Source: CAWGXZ01 sp963826695
GTDB lineage: Bacteria > Pseudomonadota > Gammaproteobacteria > Burkholderiales > Burkholderiaceae_C
Assembly (NCBI GenBank): GCA_963826695.1
Contig: CAWGXZ010000004.1
Span: 1,302,001-1,366,000 of the forward strand
Direction of reading: 5' to 3'
Length of the DNA: 64,000 nt
Below are positions 13,601 through 25,600 of the stretch, one piece after another; positions within the stretch are counted from its first letter, which is position 1, and each line of letters opens with the position of its first letter. The position numbers and the translations under genes are program-made. The notes beneath the pieces were generated by a model. That model worked only from the letters and a program-made list of their open reading frames with translations. It searched no databases and was not told the origin of the DNA.

Positions 13601-16600
13601 GGTCAGGTCGACGTCGCTGAAGGCGATGCTGCCGCTGTCGGTCAGGTTGCCGACCGGCGTGACCAGCTCGGTGACCGCGCCGGCAAGATCCTGCACGCCG
13701 ATCACCGGCGCGTCGTTGGTGCCGGTGATCGTCACGTCGATCTGGCGGGTCGTGACGCTGCCGTTCTGGTCGTCGAGCGTGATCGTGAAGCTCTCGACCT
13801 TGGTCTGGCCGGCAGCGAGGTATTCGACGGCCGAGGCGGCGACCGAGTAGTTCCAGGTCAGCTGACCGCCGGTGCCGCTGCCGGTGGTGTCGGTGGTCTT
13901 CACCGCGGTCAGCGATGCCGAGCACGCTGCCGATCGCCGTGCCGGTCGGCGAGACCAGGTGCACGTCGTTCAGGTCGACATCGCTGAAGGCGATGCTGCC
14001 GCTGTCGGTCAGGTTGCCGACCGGCGTGACCGCCTCGGTGACTGCGCCGACAAGGTCCTGCACGCCGATGACCGGCGCGTCGTTGGTGCCGGTGATGGTC
14101 ACGTCGATCTGGCGCGTGAGGACGCCACCCTTCTGGTCGTCGAGCGTGATCGCGAAGCTCTCGACCTTGGTCTGGCCGGCAGCGAGGTACTCGACCGCCG
14201 AGGCGGCGACCGAGTAGTTCCAGGTGAGCTGGCCGCCGGTGCCGCTGCCCGTCGTGTCGGTGTTCTTCGCCGCGGTCAGGGTGCCGAGCACGCTGCCGAC
14301 CGCCGTGCCGGTCGGCGAGACCAGGTGCACGTCGTTCAGGTCGACGTCGCTGAAGGCGATGGTGCCGCTGTCGGTCAGGTTGCCGACGCGGCGTGACCAG
14401 CTCGGTGACCGCGCCGACGAGGTCCTGCACGCCGATCACCGGCGCGTCGTTGGTGCCGGTGATCGTCACGTCGATCTGCTTCGTCGTGACGCTGCCGTTC
14501 TGGTCGTCGAGCGTGATCGTGAAGCTCTCGACCTTGGTCTGGCCGGCAGCGAGGTACTCGACGGCCGAGGCGGCGACCGAGTAGTTCCAGGTCAGCTGAC
14601 CGCCGGTGCCGCTGCCGGTCGTGTCGGTGTTCTTCACCGCGGTCAACGAGCCGAGCACGCTGCCGATCGCCGTGCCGGTCGGCGAGACCAGGTGCACGTC
14701 GTTCAGGTCGACGTCGCTGAAGGCGATGGTGCCGCTGTCGGTCAGGTTGCCGACCGGCGTGACCGCCTCGGTCACGGCGCCGACGAGGTCCTGCACGCCG
14801 ATCACCGGCGCGTCGTTGGTGCCGGTGATCGTCACGTCGATCTGCTTCGTCGTGACGCTGCCCTTCTGGTCGTCGAGCGTGATCGTGAAGCTCTCGACCT
14901 TGGTCTGGCCTGCAGCGAGGTATTCGACGGCCGAGGCGGCGACCGAGTAGTTCCAGGTGAGCTGGCCGCCGGTGCCGCTGCCGGTGGTGTCGGTGTTCTT
15001 CACCGCGGTCAACGAGCCGAGCACGCTGCCGACCGCCGTGCCGGTCGGCGAGACCAGGTGCACGTCGTTCAGGTCGACGTCGCTGAAGGCGATGGTGCCG
15101 CTGTCGGTCAGGTTGCCGACCGGCGTGATCGCCTCTGTCACGGCACCGACAAGGTCCTGCGCGGTGATGATCACGGCGTCGTTCGTGCCGGTGATCGTCA
15201 CGTCGATCTGGCGGGTCGTGACGCTGCCCTTCTGGTCGTCGAGCGTGATGGTGAAGCTCTCGACCTTGGTCTGGCCGGCAGCGAGGTACTCGACCGCCGA
15301 GGCGGCGACCGAGTAGTTCCAGGTGAGCTGACCGCCGGTGCCACTGCCCGTCGTGTCGGTGTTCTTCACCGCGGTCAACGAGCCGAGCACGCTGCCGATC
15401 GCCGTGCCGGTCGGCGAGACCAGGTGCACGTCGTTCAGGTCGACGTCACCGAAGGCGATGGTGCCGCTGTCGGTCAGGTTGCCGACCGGCGTGACCGGCT
15501 CGGTCACGGCACCGGCAAGGTCCTGCACGCCGATCACCGGCGCGTCGTTGGTGCCGGTGATCGTCACGTCGATCTGGCGCGTCGATGAGGCTGCCGTTCT
15601 GGTCGTTGAGCGTGATCGTGAAGCTCTCGACCTTGGTCTGGCCCGCAGCGAGGTACTCGACGGCCGAGGCGGCGACCGAGTAGTTCCAGGTGAGCTGGCC
15701 GCCGGTGCCGCTGCCCGTCGTGTCGGTGTTCTTCGTCGCGGTCAGGGTGCCGAGCACGCTGCCGACCGCCGTGCCGGTCGGCGAGACCAGGTGCACGTCG
15801 TTCAGGTCGACGTCGCTGAAGGCGATGGTGCCGCTGTCGGTCAGGTTGCCGACCGGCGTGATCGCCTCTGTCACGGCACCGACAAGGTCCTGCGCGGTGA
15901 TGATCACGGCGTCGTTCGTGCCGGTGATCGTCACGTCGATCTGGCGCGTCGAGGACGCTGCCCTTCTGGTCGTCGAGCGTGATCGTGAAGCTCTCGACCT
16001 TGGTCTGGCCTGCAGCGAGGTACTCGACCGCCGAGGCGGCGACCGAGTAGTTCCAGGTGAGCTGGCCGCCGGTGCCGCTGCCCGTCGTGTCGGTGTTCTT
16101 CGTCGCGGTCAGCGTGCCGAGCACGCTGCCGATCGCCGTGCCGGTCGGCGAGACCAGGTGCACGTCGTTCAGGTCGACATCGCTGAAGGCGATGGTGCCG
16201 CTGTCGGTCAGGTTGCCGACCGGCGTGACCAGTTCGGTCACGGCGCCGACGAGGTCCTGCACGCCGATCACCGGCGCATCGTTGGTGCCGGTGATGGTCA
16301 CGTCGATCTGGCGCGTGATGAGGCTGCCGTTCTGGTCGTCGAGCGTGATGGTGAAGCTCTCGACCTTGGTCTGGCCGGCGGCGAGGTACTCGACGGCAGA
16401 CGCGGCGACCGTGTAGTTCCAGGTCAGCTGGCCGCCCGTGCCGGTTGCCGGTGGTGTCGGTGTTCTTCACCGCGGTCAAGGCTGCCGAGCACGCTGCCGA
16501 TCGCCGTGCCGGTCGGGCGAGACCAGGTGCACGTCGTTCAGGTCGACATCGCTGAAGGCGATGGTGCCGCTGTCGGTCAGGTTGCCGACCGGGGTGACCG

Positions 16601-19600
16601 CCTCGGTGACGGCGCCGACGAGGTCCTGCGCGGTGATCACGATCGCATCGTTGGTGCCGGTGATCGTGACATCGATCTGGCGCGTGAGCAGGCCGCCCTT
16701 CTGGTCGTCGAGCGTGATCGTGAAACTCTCGACCTTGGTCTGGCCTGCGGCCAGGTACTCGACGGCAGAGGCGGCGACGCTGTAGGTCCAGGTGAGCGCG
16801 CCGCCCGTGCCGAAGCCGGTGGTGTCGGTGTTCTTGACGGCGGTCAGGCTGCCCAGGACGCTGCCGATGGCGGTGCCGGTCGGCGAGACCAGGTGCACAT
16901 CGGTCAGGTCGACGTCGCTGAAGGCGATGGTGCCACTGTCGGTCAGGTTGCCGACCGGTGTGACCAGCTCGGTCACGGCGCCGACGAGGTCCTGCACGCC
17001 GATCACCGGCGCGTCGTTGGTGCCGGTGATCGTCACGTCGATCTGGCGCGTCGATGACGCTGCCGTTCTGGTCGTCGAGCGTGATCGTGAAGCTCTCGAC
17101 CTTGGTCTGGCCGGCGGCGAGGTACTCGACGGCCGAGGCGGCGACCGAGTAGTTCCAGGTCAACTGACCGCCCGTGCCGCTGCCGGTGGTGTCGGTGTTC
17201 TTCACCGCGGTCAGCGAGCCGAGCACGCTGCCGACCGCCGTGCCGGTCGGCGAGACCAGGTGCACGTCGTTCAGGTCGACATCGCTGAAGGCGATGGTGC
17301 CGCTGTCGGTCAGGTTGCCGACCGGCGTGACCGCCTCGGTCACGGCGCCGACGAGGTCCTGCGCGCCGATCATCGGCGCGTCGTTCGTGCCGGTGATCGT
17401 CACGTCGATCTGCCGGGTCACGACGCTGCCGTTCTGGTCGTCGAGCGTGATCGTGAAGCTTTCGACCTTGGTCTGGCCTGCGGCCAGGTACTCGATTGCC
17501 GAGGCGGCGACGGAGTAGTTCCAGGTGAGCTGGCCGCCGGTGCCGCTGCCCGTCGTGTCGGTGTTCTTCACCGCGGTCAGGGTGCCGAGCACGCTGCCGA
17601 CCGCCGTGCCGGTCGGCGAGACCAGGTGCACGTCGTTCAGGTCGACGTCGCTGAAGGCGATGGTGCCGCTGTCGGTCAGGTTGCCGACCGGCGTGACCGC
17701 CTCGGTGACCGCGCCGACGAGGTCCTGCACGCCGATGACCGGCGCGTCGTTGGTGCCGGTGATCGTCACGTCGATCTGGCGCGTGAGTGACGCTGCCCTT
17801 CTGGTCGTCGAGCGTGATCGGTGAAGCTCTCGACCTTGGTCTGGCCAGCAGCGAGGTATTCGACCGCCGAGGCGGCGACCGAGTAGTTCCAGGTCAACTG
17901 ACCGCCGGTGCCGCTGCCGGTGGTGTCGGTGTTCTTCACCGCCGTCAACGAGCCGAGCACGCTGCCGATCGCCGTTCCGGTCGGCGAGACCAGGTGCACG
18001 TCGGTCAGGTCGACGTCGCTGAAGGCGATCGTGCCGCTGTCGGTCAGGTTGCCGACCGGCGTGACCAGCTCGGTGACCGCGCCGGCAAGATCCTGCACGC
18101 CGATCACCGGCGCGTCGTTGGTGCCGGTGATCGTCACGTCGATCTGGCGGGTCGTGACGCTGCCGTTCTGGTCGTCGAGCGTGATCGTGAAGCTCTCGAC
18201 CTTGGTCTGGCCGACGGCGAGGTACTCGACGGCCGAAGCGGCGACCGAGTAGGACCAAGTCAACTGTCCGCCGGTGCCGCTGCCGGTGGTGTCGGTGTTC
18301 TTCACCGCCGTGAGCGATCCGAGCACGCTGCCGATCGCCGTGCCGGTCGGCGAGACCAGATGCACGTCGTTCAGGTCGACGTCGCTGAAGGCGATGGTGC
18401 CGCTGTCGGTCAGGTTGCCGACCGGCGTGACCGCCTCGGTGACCGCGCCGACGAGGTCCTGCGCGGTGATTTGCACGGCATCATTGGTGCCGGTGACCGT
18501 CACATCGATCTGGCGGGTCGTGACGCTGCCTTTTTGGTCGTCGAGCGTGATGGTGAAGCTCTCGACCTTGGTCTGCCCGGCAGCGAGGTACTCGACCGCC
18601 GAAGCGGCGACCGAGTAGTTCCAGGTGAGCTGGCCGCCGGTGCCGCTGCCCGTCGTGTCGGTGTTCTTCGTCGCGGTCAGAGAGCCGAGCACGCTGCCGA
18701 CCGCCGTGCCGGTCGGCGAGACCAGGTGCACGTCGGTCAGGTCGACGTCGCTGAAGGCGATGGTGCCGCTGTCGGTCAGGTTACCGACCGGCGTGACCAG
18801 CTCGGTGACCGCGCCGACGAGGTCCTGCACGCCGATCAGGGGCGCGTCGTTCGTGCCGGTGATCGTCACGTCGATCTGCTTCGTCGTGACGCTGCCCTTC
18901 TGGTCGTTAAGGGTGATCGTGAAGCTTTCGACCTTGGTCTGGCCTGCAGCGAGGTATTCGACCGCCGAAGCGGCGACCGAGTAGTTCCAGGTCAGCTGAC
19001 CGCCGGTGCCGCTGCCCGTCGTGTCGCTGTTCTTCACCGCGGTCAGGGTGCCGAGCACGCTGCCGATCGCCGTGCCGGTCGGCGAGACCAGGTGCACGTC
19101 GGTCAGGTCGACATCGCTGAAGGCGATGGTGCCGCTGTCGGTCAGGTTGCCGACCGGCGTGACCGCCTCGGTGACCGCGCCGACGAGGTCCTGCACGCCG
19201 ATCACCGGCGCGTCGTTGGTGCCGGTGATCGTCACGTCGATCTGCTTCGTCGTGACGCTGCCGTTCTGGTCGTCGAGCGTGATCGTGAAGCTCTCGACCT
19301 TGGTCTGGCCTGCAGCGAGGTATTCGACGGCCGAGGCGGCGACCGAGTAGTTCCAGGTCAGCTGGCCGCCCGTGCCGCTGCCCGTGGTGTCGGTGTTCTT
19401 CACCGCGGTCAGGGTGCCGAGCACGCTGCCGATCGCCGTGCCGGTCGGCGAGACCAGGTGCACGTCGTTCAGGTCGACGTCGCTGAAGGCGATGGTGCCG
19501 CTGTCGGTCAGGTTGCCGACCGGCGTGATCGCCTCTGTCACGGCGCCGACGAGGTCCTGCACGCCGATCACCGGCGCGTCGTTGGTGCCGGTGATCGTCA

Positions 19601-22600
19601 CGTCGATCTGCTTCGTCGTGACGCTGCCCTTCTGGTCGTCGAGCGTGATCGTGAAGCTCTCGACCTTGGTCTGGCCTGCAGCGAGGTATTCGACGGCCGA
19701 GGCGGCGACCGAGTAGTTCCAGGTCAGCTGGCCGCCCGTGCCGCTGCCCGTGGTGTCGGTGTTCTTCACCGCGGTCAGGGTGCCGAGCACGCTGCCGATC
19801 GCCGTGCCGGTCGGCGAGACCAGGTGCACGTCGTTCAAGTCGACATCGCTGAAGGCGATGGTGCCGCTGTCGGTCAGGTTGCCCACGGGCGTGACCAGTT
19901 CGGTCACGGCGCCAACGAGGTCCTGCACGCCGATGACCGGCGCGTCGTTGGTGCCGGTGATGGTCACGTCGATCTGCTTCGTCGTGACGCTGCCCTTCTG
20001 GTCGTTAAGGGTGATCGTGAAGCTCTCGACCTTGGTCTGGCCTGCAGCGAGGTACTCGACCGCCGAGGCGGCGACCGAGTAGTTCCAGGTGAGCTGGCCG
20101 CCGGTGCCGCTGCCCGTCGTGTCGGTGTTCTTCGCCGCGGTCAGCGTGCCGAGCACGCTGCCGACCGCCGTGCCGTTCGGCGAGACCAGGTGCACGTCGT
20201 TCAGGTCGACGTCGCTGAAGGCGATGGTGCCGCTGTCGGTCAGGTTGCCGACCGGCGTGATCGCCTCTGTCACGGCACCGACAAGGTCCTGCGCGGTGAT
20301 GATCACGGCGTCGTTCGTGCCGGTGATCGTCACGTCGATCTGGCGCGTGAGGACGCTGCCCTTCTGGTCGTCGAGCGTGATCGTGAAGCTCTCGACCTTG
20401 GTCTGGCCGGCAGCGAGGTACTCGACCGCCGAGGCGGCGACCGAGTAGTTCCAGGTGAGCTGGCCGCCGGTGCCGCTGCCCGTGGTGTCGGTGTTCTTCG
20501 TCGCGGTCAACGAGCCGAGCACGCTGCCGATCGCCGTGCCGGTCGGCGAGACCAGGTGCACGTCGTTCAGGTCGACATCGCTGAAGGCGATGGTGCCGCT
20601 GTCGGTCAGGTTGCCCACGGGCGTGACCAGTTCGGTCACGGCGCCGACGAGGTCCTGCACGCCGATGACCGGTGTGTCGTTGGTGCCGGTGATCGTCACA
20701 TCGATCTGGCGCGTGATGAGGCTGCCCTTTTGATCGTCGAGGGTGATCGTGAAGCTCTCGACCTTGGTCTGGCCGGCGGCCAGGTATTCGACGGCAGAGG
20801 CTGCGACCGAATAGTTCCAGGTCAGCTGGCCGCCCGTGCCGGTTGCGGTGGTGTCGGTGTTCTTCACCGCAGTCAGGCTGCCGAGCACGCTGCCGATGGC
20901 CGTGCCGGCGGGCGAGACCAGGTGCACGTCGTTCAGGTCGACGTCGCTGAAGGCGATGGTGCCGCTGTCGGTGAGGTTGCCCGTCGGCGCAACGGCCTCG
21001 GTGACGGCACCGACGAGGTCCTGCGCGGTGATCACGACGGCGTCGTTGCTGCCGGTGATCGTCACGGCAACGCGGCGGGTAAAGCTGCCACCGTTGCCGT
21101 CGGACAAGGTGAGGTCGAACTGCTCGAGGCGGGTCTGCCCGGCCGCGAGGTACTCGACGGCCGAGGCGGCGACCGAGTAGTTCCAGGTCAGTTGACCGCC
21201 GGTGCCGCTGCCAGTGGTGTCGGTGGTCTTCGCCACGGCCAGGCTGCCGAGCGTGGTGCCCACCGGCGTGCCCGCGGGGGTGACGGTGTGCACGTCGGCG
21301 AGGTCGACATCGGTAAACGAGATCGTGCCGCTGTCGGTGAGGTTGCCCACCGGGGTGCCCGCTTCGGTGACGCCACCCACCAGGTCCTCGACGGTCACCA
21401 GCGGCGCGTCGTTGCTGCCGGTGATCGTCACCGCGATGCGGCGGCTGAAGCTGCCGCCGTTGCCGTCGGACAAGGTGAGGTCGAACTGCTCGAGACGGGT
21501 CTGCCCGGCGGCGAGGTACTCGACATCGGCGGCCGCGACGCGGTAGGTCCAGGTGATCGCGCCGCCGGTGCCGCTGCCGGTGGTGTCGGCGGTCTTCGCC
21601 ACCGCCAGGCTGCCGAGCGTCGTGCCCACCGGCGTGCCGGCAGGCGTGACGGTGTGCACGTCGGTGAGGTCGACGTCGCTGAAGGCGATGGTGCCGCTGT
21701 CGGTGAGGTTGCCCGCCGGGGTGCCGGCCTCGGTGACGCCGCCGGCCAGGCGGGCGCTGACGACGAGCGGGGCGTCGTTGGTGCCGACGAGCGTGATGTC
21801 GATGCGGCGCGTCAGGCTGCTGCCCTGGCCGTCGGCCAGCGTCAGCGTGAAGCTGTCGACCTTGGTCTGGCCGGCGGCGAGGTACTCGAGCGCGCTGGCG
21901 GCGACGCTGTAGTTCCACACCAGCCGCCCGCCGCTGCCGACCGAGGTGGTGTCGGCGGTCTTCGACGCGGTGAGGCTGCCGAGCACCGGGCCGAGTGCCG
22001 TGCCGTTCGGGCTGACGGTGTGCACGTCGGCGAGGTCGACGTCGGCGAAATCGATGTTGCCGCTGGCGGTGAGCGAGCCGGCCGGGGCGAGCAGCTCGGT
22101 GATGCTGGCGGTGAGTTGCTCGGCGGTGACGACGACGGCGTCGTTGCTGCCGGTGAGGGTGACGGCGACGCGGCGGGTGAAGCTGCCGCCGTTGCCGTCG
22201 GCGAGCGTCAGGTCGAACTGCTCGACGCGGGTCTGGCCGGCGGCGAGGTACTCGATGTCGGCGGCGGCGACGCTGTAGGTCCAGCGGATCGCGCCGCCGG
22301 TGCCGGCGCCGGTGGTGTCGGCGGTCCTGACGACGGCCAGGCTGCCGAGCGTGGTGCCCACCGGTGTGCCGGCGGGGGTGACCGTATGCACGTCGGTGAG
22401 GTCGACGTCGCTGAAGTCGATGGTGCCGCTGTCGCTGAGGTTGCCCGAGGGCGTGCCGGCCTCGGTGACGGCGCCGATGAGGTCCTCGGCGGTGACCCGA
22501 GGCGCGTCGTTGGTGCCGGTGATCGTGACGTCGATCTGCCGGTCGATGGTGCTGCCCTTGCCGTCGCCGAGGCTGATGGTGAAACTCTCGACCCGGGTCT

Positions 22601-25600
22601 GGCCGGCGGCGAGGTACTCGACCGCAGCGGCGGCGACGCTGTAGGTCCAGCGGACCTGGCCGCCGCTGCCGCTGCCGGTGGTGTCCGACAGCTTGACCGC
22701 CGCCAGGCTGCCGAGCGCGCCGCTGCTCAGCGGCGTGCCGGTGGCGCTGACGGTGTGCACATCGGCGAGGTCGACGTCGGTGAACGAGAGGGTGGCGCTG
22801 GTCGACAGCACGCCGACGGGCGTCGCCATCTCGACCAGGCTGCCGGCGAGTGTCTCGGCGGTGATCACGACCGGGTCGTTGCTGCCGGTGATCGTCGCCG
22901 TCACCGTGCGAACAGCGACGCTGCCGTTGCCGTCGTCGATGCCCAGGTCGAAGCTTTCGAGCTTGGTCTGGCCCGCGGCCAGGTACTCGACGGCCGAGGC
23001 GGCGACGCTGTAGCTCCAGGTCAGCGAACCGCCAGTGCCCGTCCCGGTGGTGTCGGCGGTCTTGACCGCCGTCACCGTGCCGAGCGTGCCGCCGGCCACC
23101 GGCGTGCCGGTGGCCGAGACGGTGTGCGTGTCGGTCAGGTCGCGGTCGGCGAAGGCGATGGTGTTCGACGCATCGAGCGTGCCGATCGGGGCACTGCTGC
23201 GCTCGAAGACGGCAACGGCCAGGTTGTCGACCGTCGTCACCGCGTCGTTGATGCCGGTGATGGTGAAGTTCAGTGTGCTGGCAGCGGTGAGGCCGCCCGC
23301 GTCGCGCACCGTGTAGCCGAAGGTTTCGCTGGCGGTCTGGCCTTTCGCCAGGGCCTTGGCTGCCGCGCTCGACGGCAGGTAGCTGTACGAGCCATCGGCC
23401 TTCAACGTCAACGTGCCGTAGTTGCCGGTGAGCGCGGCGCCGACCGTGCCGTTGACGGCGCCGTATCGCACCGCGCTGACCGTCTGCGTGTCACCGGCAT
23501 CGACATCGGTGTCGTTGACGAGCACGCCTGCGGCGGCATTCACCGTCCGCGTGCTGTCCTGCACCGCCGTGTCGAAGTCTGCGGCAGCAACCGGGGCTTC
23601 GTTGATGTCGCGCACCGTCACCACCACGAACCGTTCACTCGCAGCCCCGAGGCTGTCGGTGGCGCGGACCTGCACCTGGTACCGGTTGGTCCGACCGGTG
23701 TCGAGGGGTGACTCGAAGTCCGGCGCCGCAGCGAACTGCAATGCGTTCGACGCATCGATGACGAACAGGCCACGATCGACGCCGCCGACGATCGACCAGG
23801 CGATGCCGCCGCCTTCGGGGTCGGTGGCGGTCAGCTGGGCCACGAGGCGGCTGTTCTCGTCGACCGTCTGCGCCGGCACCGTGGTGACCGTCGGTGGCGT
23901 GTTGGTCGGCGCCGTTGCGCTGGCGACGGTGAAGCCGGCGAAGTTCTTCGCCGCCGAGCCGCTGCCGAGGCCGAGGTCGGACCCGTCGAAGAGCAGGGTG
24001 CCGGTGGCCGCCGTTCCCGGCACCGGGTCCTGCTGTGTCCGCGTCACCGTCAGCGCAATCACGTCGAGGGGGGACATGGCCGCGCCGCCGACCGTGGCAC
24101 TGCCGTCGATCGCGAGCAGCAGCGTGCCGGCGGACAGGACCTGGTCGCCGAACGCGGTGGCGTGTGTCAGCAGGTGCACGCCCTGCACCTTGGCGTTCGA
24201 TCCCAGCCCGGCGCCGGTCAGCAGCGTCTGGCGCGGGTCGCTGACGGTCAGCGATCCGAGGCCGGTGCTGTGCAGGCGCATCGTGTAGATGTCGCTGTCC
24301 TCGGCGCCGCCTTCGTGGGCGACCAGGAACGTGCCGGCGGTCAGGGTGGTGCCGCCGACGACCGTGTCGGCCTCGACCAGTGCCAGCGCGAAGATGTCGC
24401 GTGCGCTGCCGTTGCGCTGCACCGCATCGTTGCCGAGCATGAACCAGCTGCCGCTCGAGTAGTCGCCGGCCCGTGACGGGCGGAAGACAGTGATGTCCCT
24501 CTCGGTGGCGCGGAAGTCGTTGTAGGCATCGCCGTCGCCGCCGTTCAGGTCGACCCCGCTGCGGAAAACGACCAGCAGGTCGCCCGGGTTGAGCGTGAAC
24601 TGGGTGCCGGTGCCGTCGCCGATGACGACGCGGCTCTCGACATAGTGCAGGCCGCGAATCTTCTCCGGCGCGACGAAGCCCGACAGGCGCGAGACGCTGC
24701 CGGCGGTGCTTCCGCCGTCGATGTCGAACACGTCGCCGGCATCGCCGAACTGCAGCACGTCCCGGGTGCCCCAGTTGATGCCGGTGGCGCCGCCGTTGTC
24801 GGTGGTGGCGAACCACAGCACCCCGGAAGGCACGCCCGGGGCGCCCGCCATGTCGCTGACGGCGACCGCGATGGCCTGCTGCGCCTGGGCGCCGCCGCTG
24901 TCGCTGACGCGCACGACCACGTCGTAGACATTGTTGGCGCCGACGTCGCCCGGCGCCTCGAAGTTCGGGGCCGTGCGGAAGCGCAGCGCGCCGGAGAGCG
25001 CATCGATGCTGAATTTCGCGGCATCGGCGCCGCCGGCGATGCTGTAGCTCAGCGCATCGCCCTCCACATCGGTGGCAGTGACGGTGGTCACTGCGGTGGA
25101 ATTTTCCGCGACGGTGACCGCGGCGCTGGCGCTGCCCCCGTTGCTGGTCACCACCGGCGCGTCATTGACGCCGGCGATGTCGAAGGTCAGCGTGCGCGCC
25201 GTCGGATCGGTGTCGACGCCGCCGCCGGCCGTGCCGCCGTTGTCGCGCACCTGGAAGGCGAGGCTCGCATAGCCGCTGCCCGAGGCGTTCGGCGCGGCCT
25301 GGAACACCAGCCGCCCGGCGGCGAGGTCGGCGGCGCTGACTTCGCTGCCGGCGACCACCGCCGCAGCGCCCAGGCGCAGGCTGCCGACGGACGGGAGCGT
25401 CACGATGCGCACCCCGGCGAAGGCGTGGGCGCCGCCGTCCACCGGGTCGGCGAAGCCGAAGTCGGACGCCTTCAGCACCAGCGGTGTGTCCTCGCTGCCG
25501 GCGACGCGGCCGTCGGTGCCGACGGGCGCGTCGTTCACCGGGGCGACGACGAGGGTCACCGTGGTCGGCTGCGACGCATAGCGGGCATCGTTCGCGCGGT

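Noticed and set aside
8605..23250. CRISPR-like regular repeats
   Set aside because: The period is 366 bases, there are no short repeats with unique spacers, and the unit is protein-coding.
17787..23711. Plus-strand open frame of 1,974 codons across the repeat array
   Set aside because: It is the antisense of the VCBS-like repeats. Its residues are arginine-, aspartate- and glycine-rich with no domain, and it is open only because very GC-rich coding DNA leaves few stops on the other strand.
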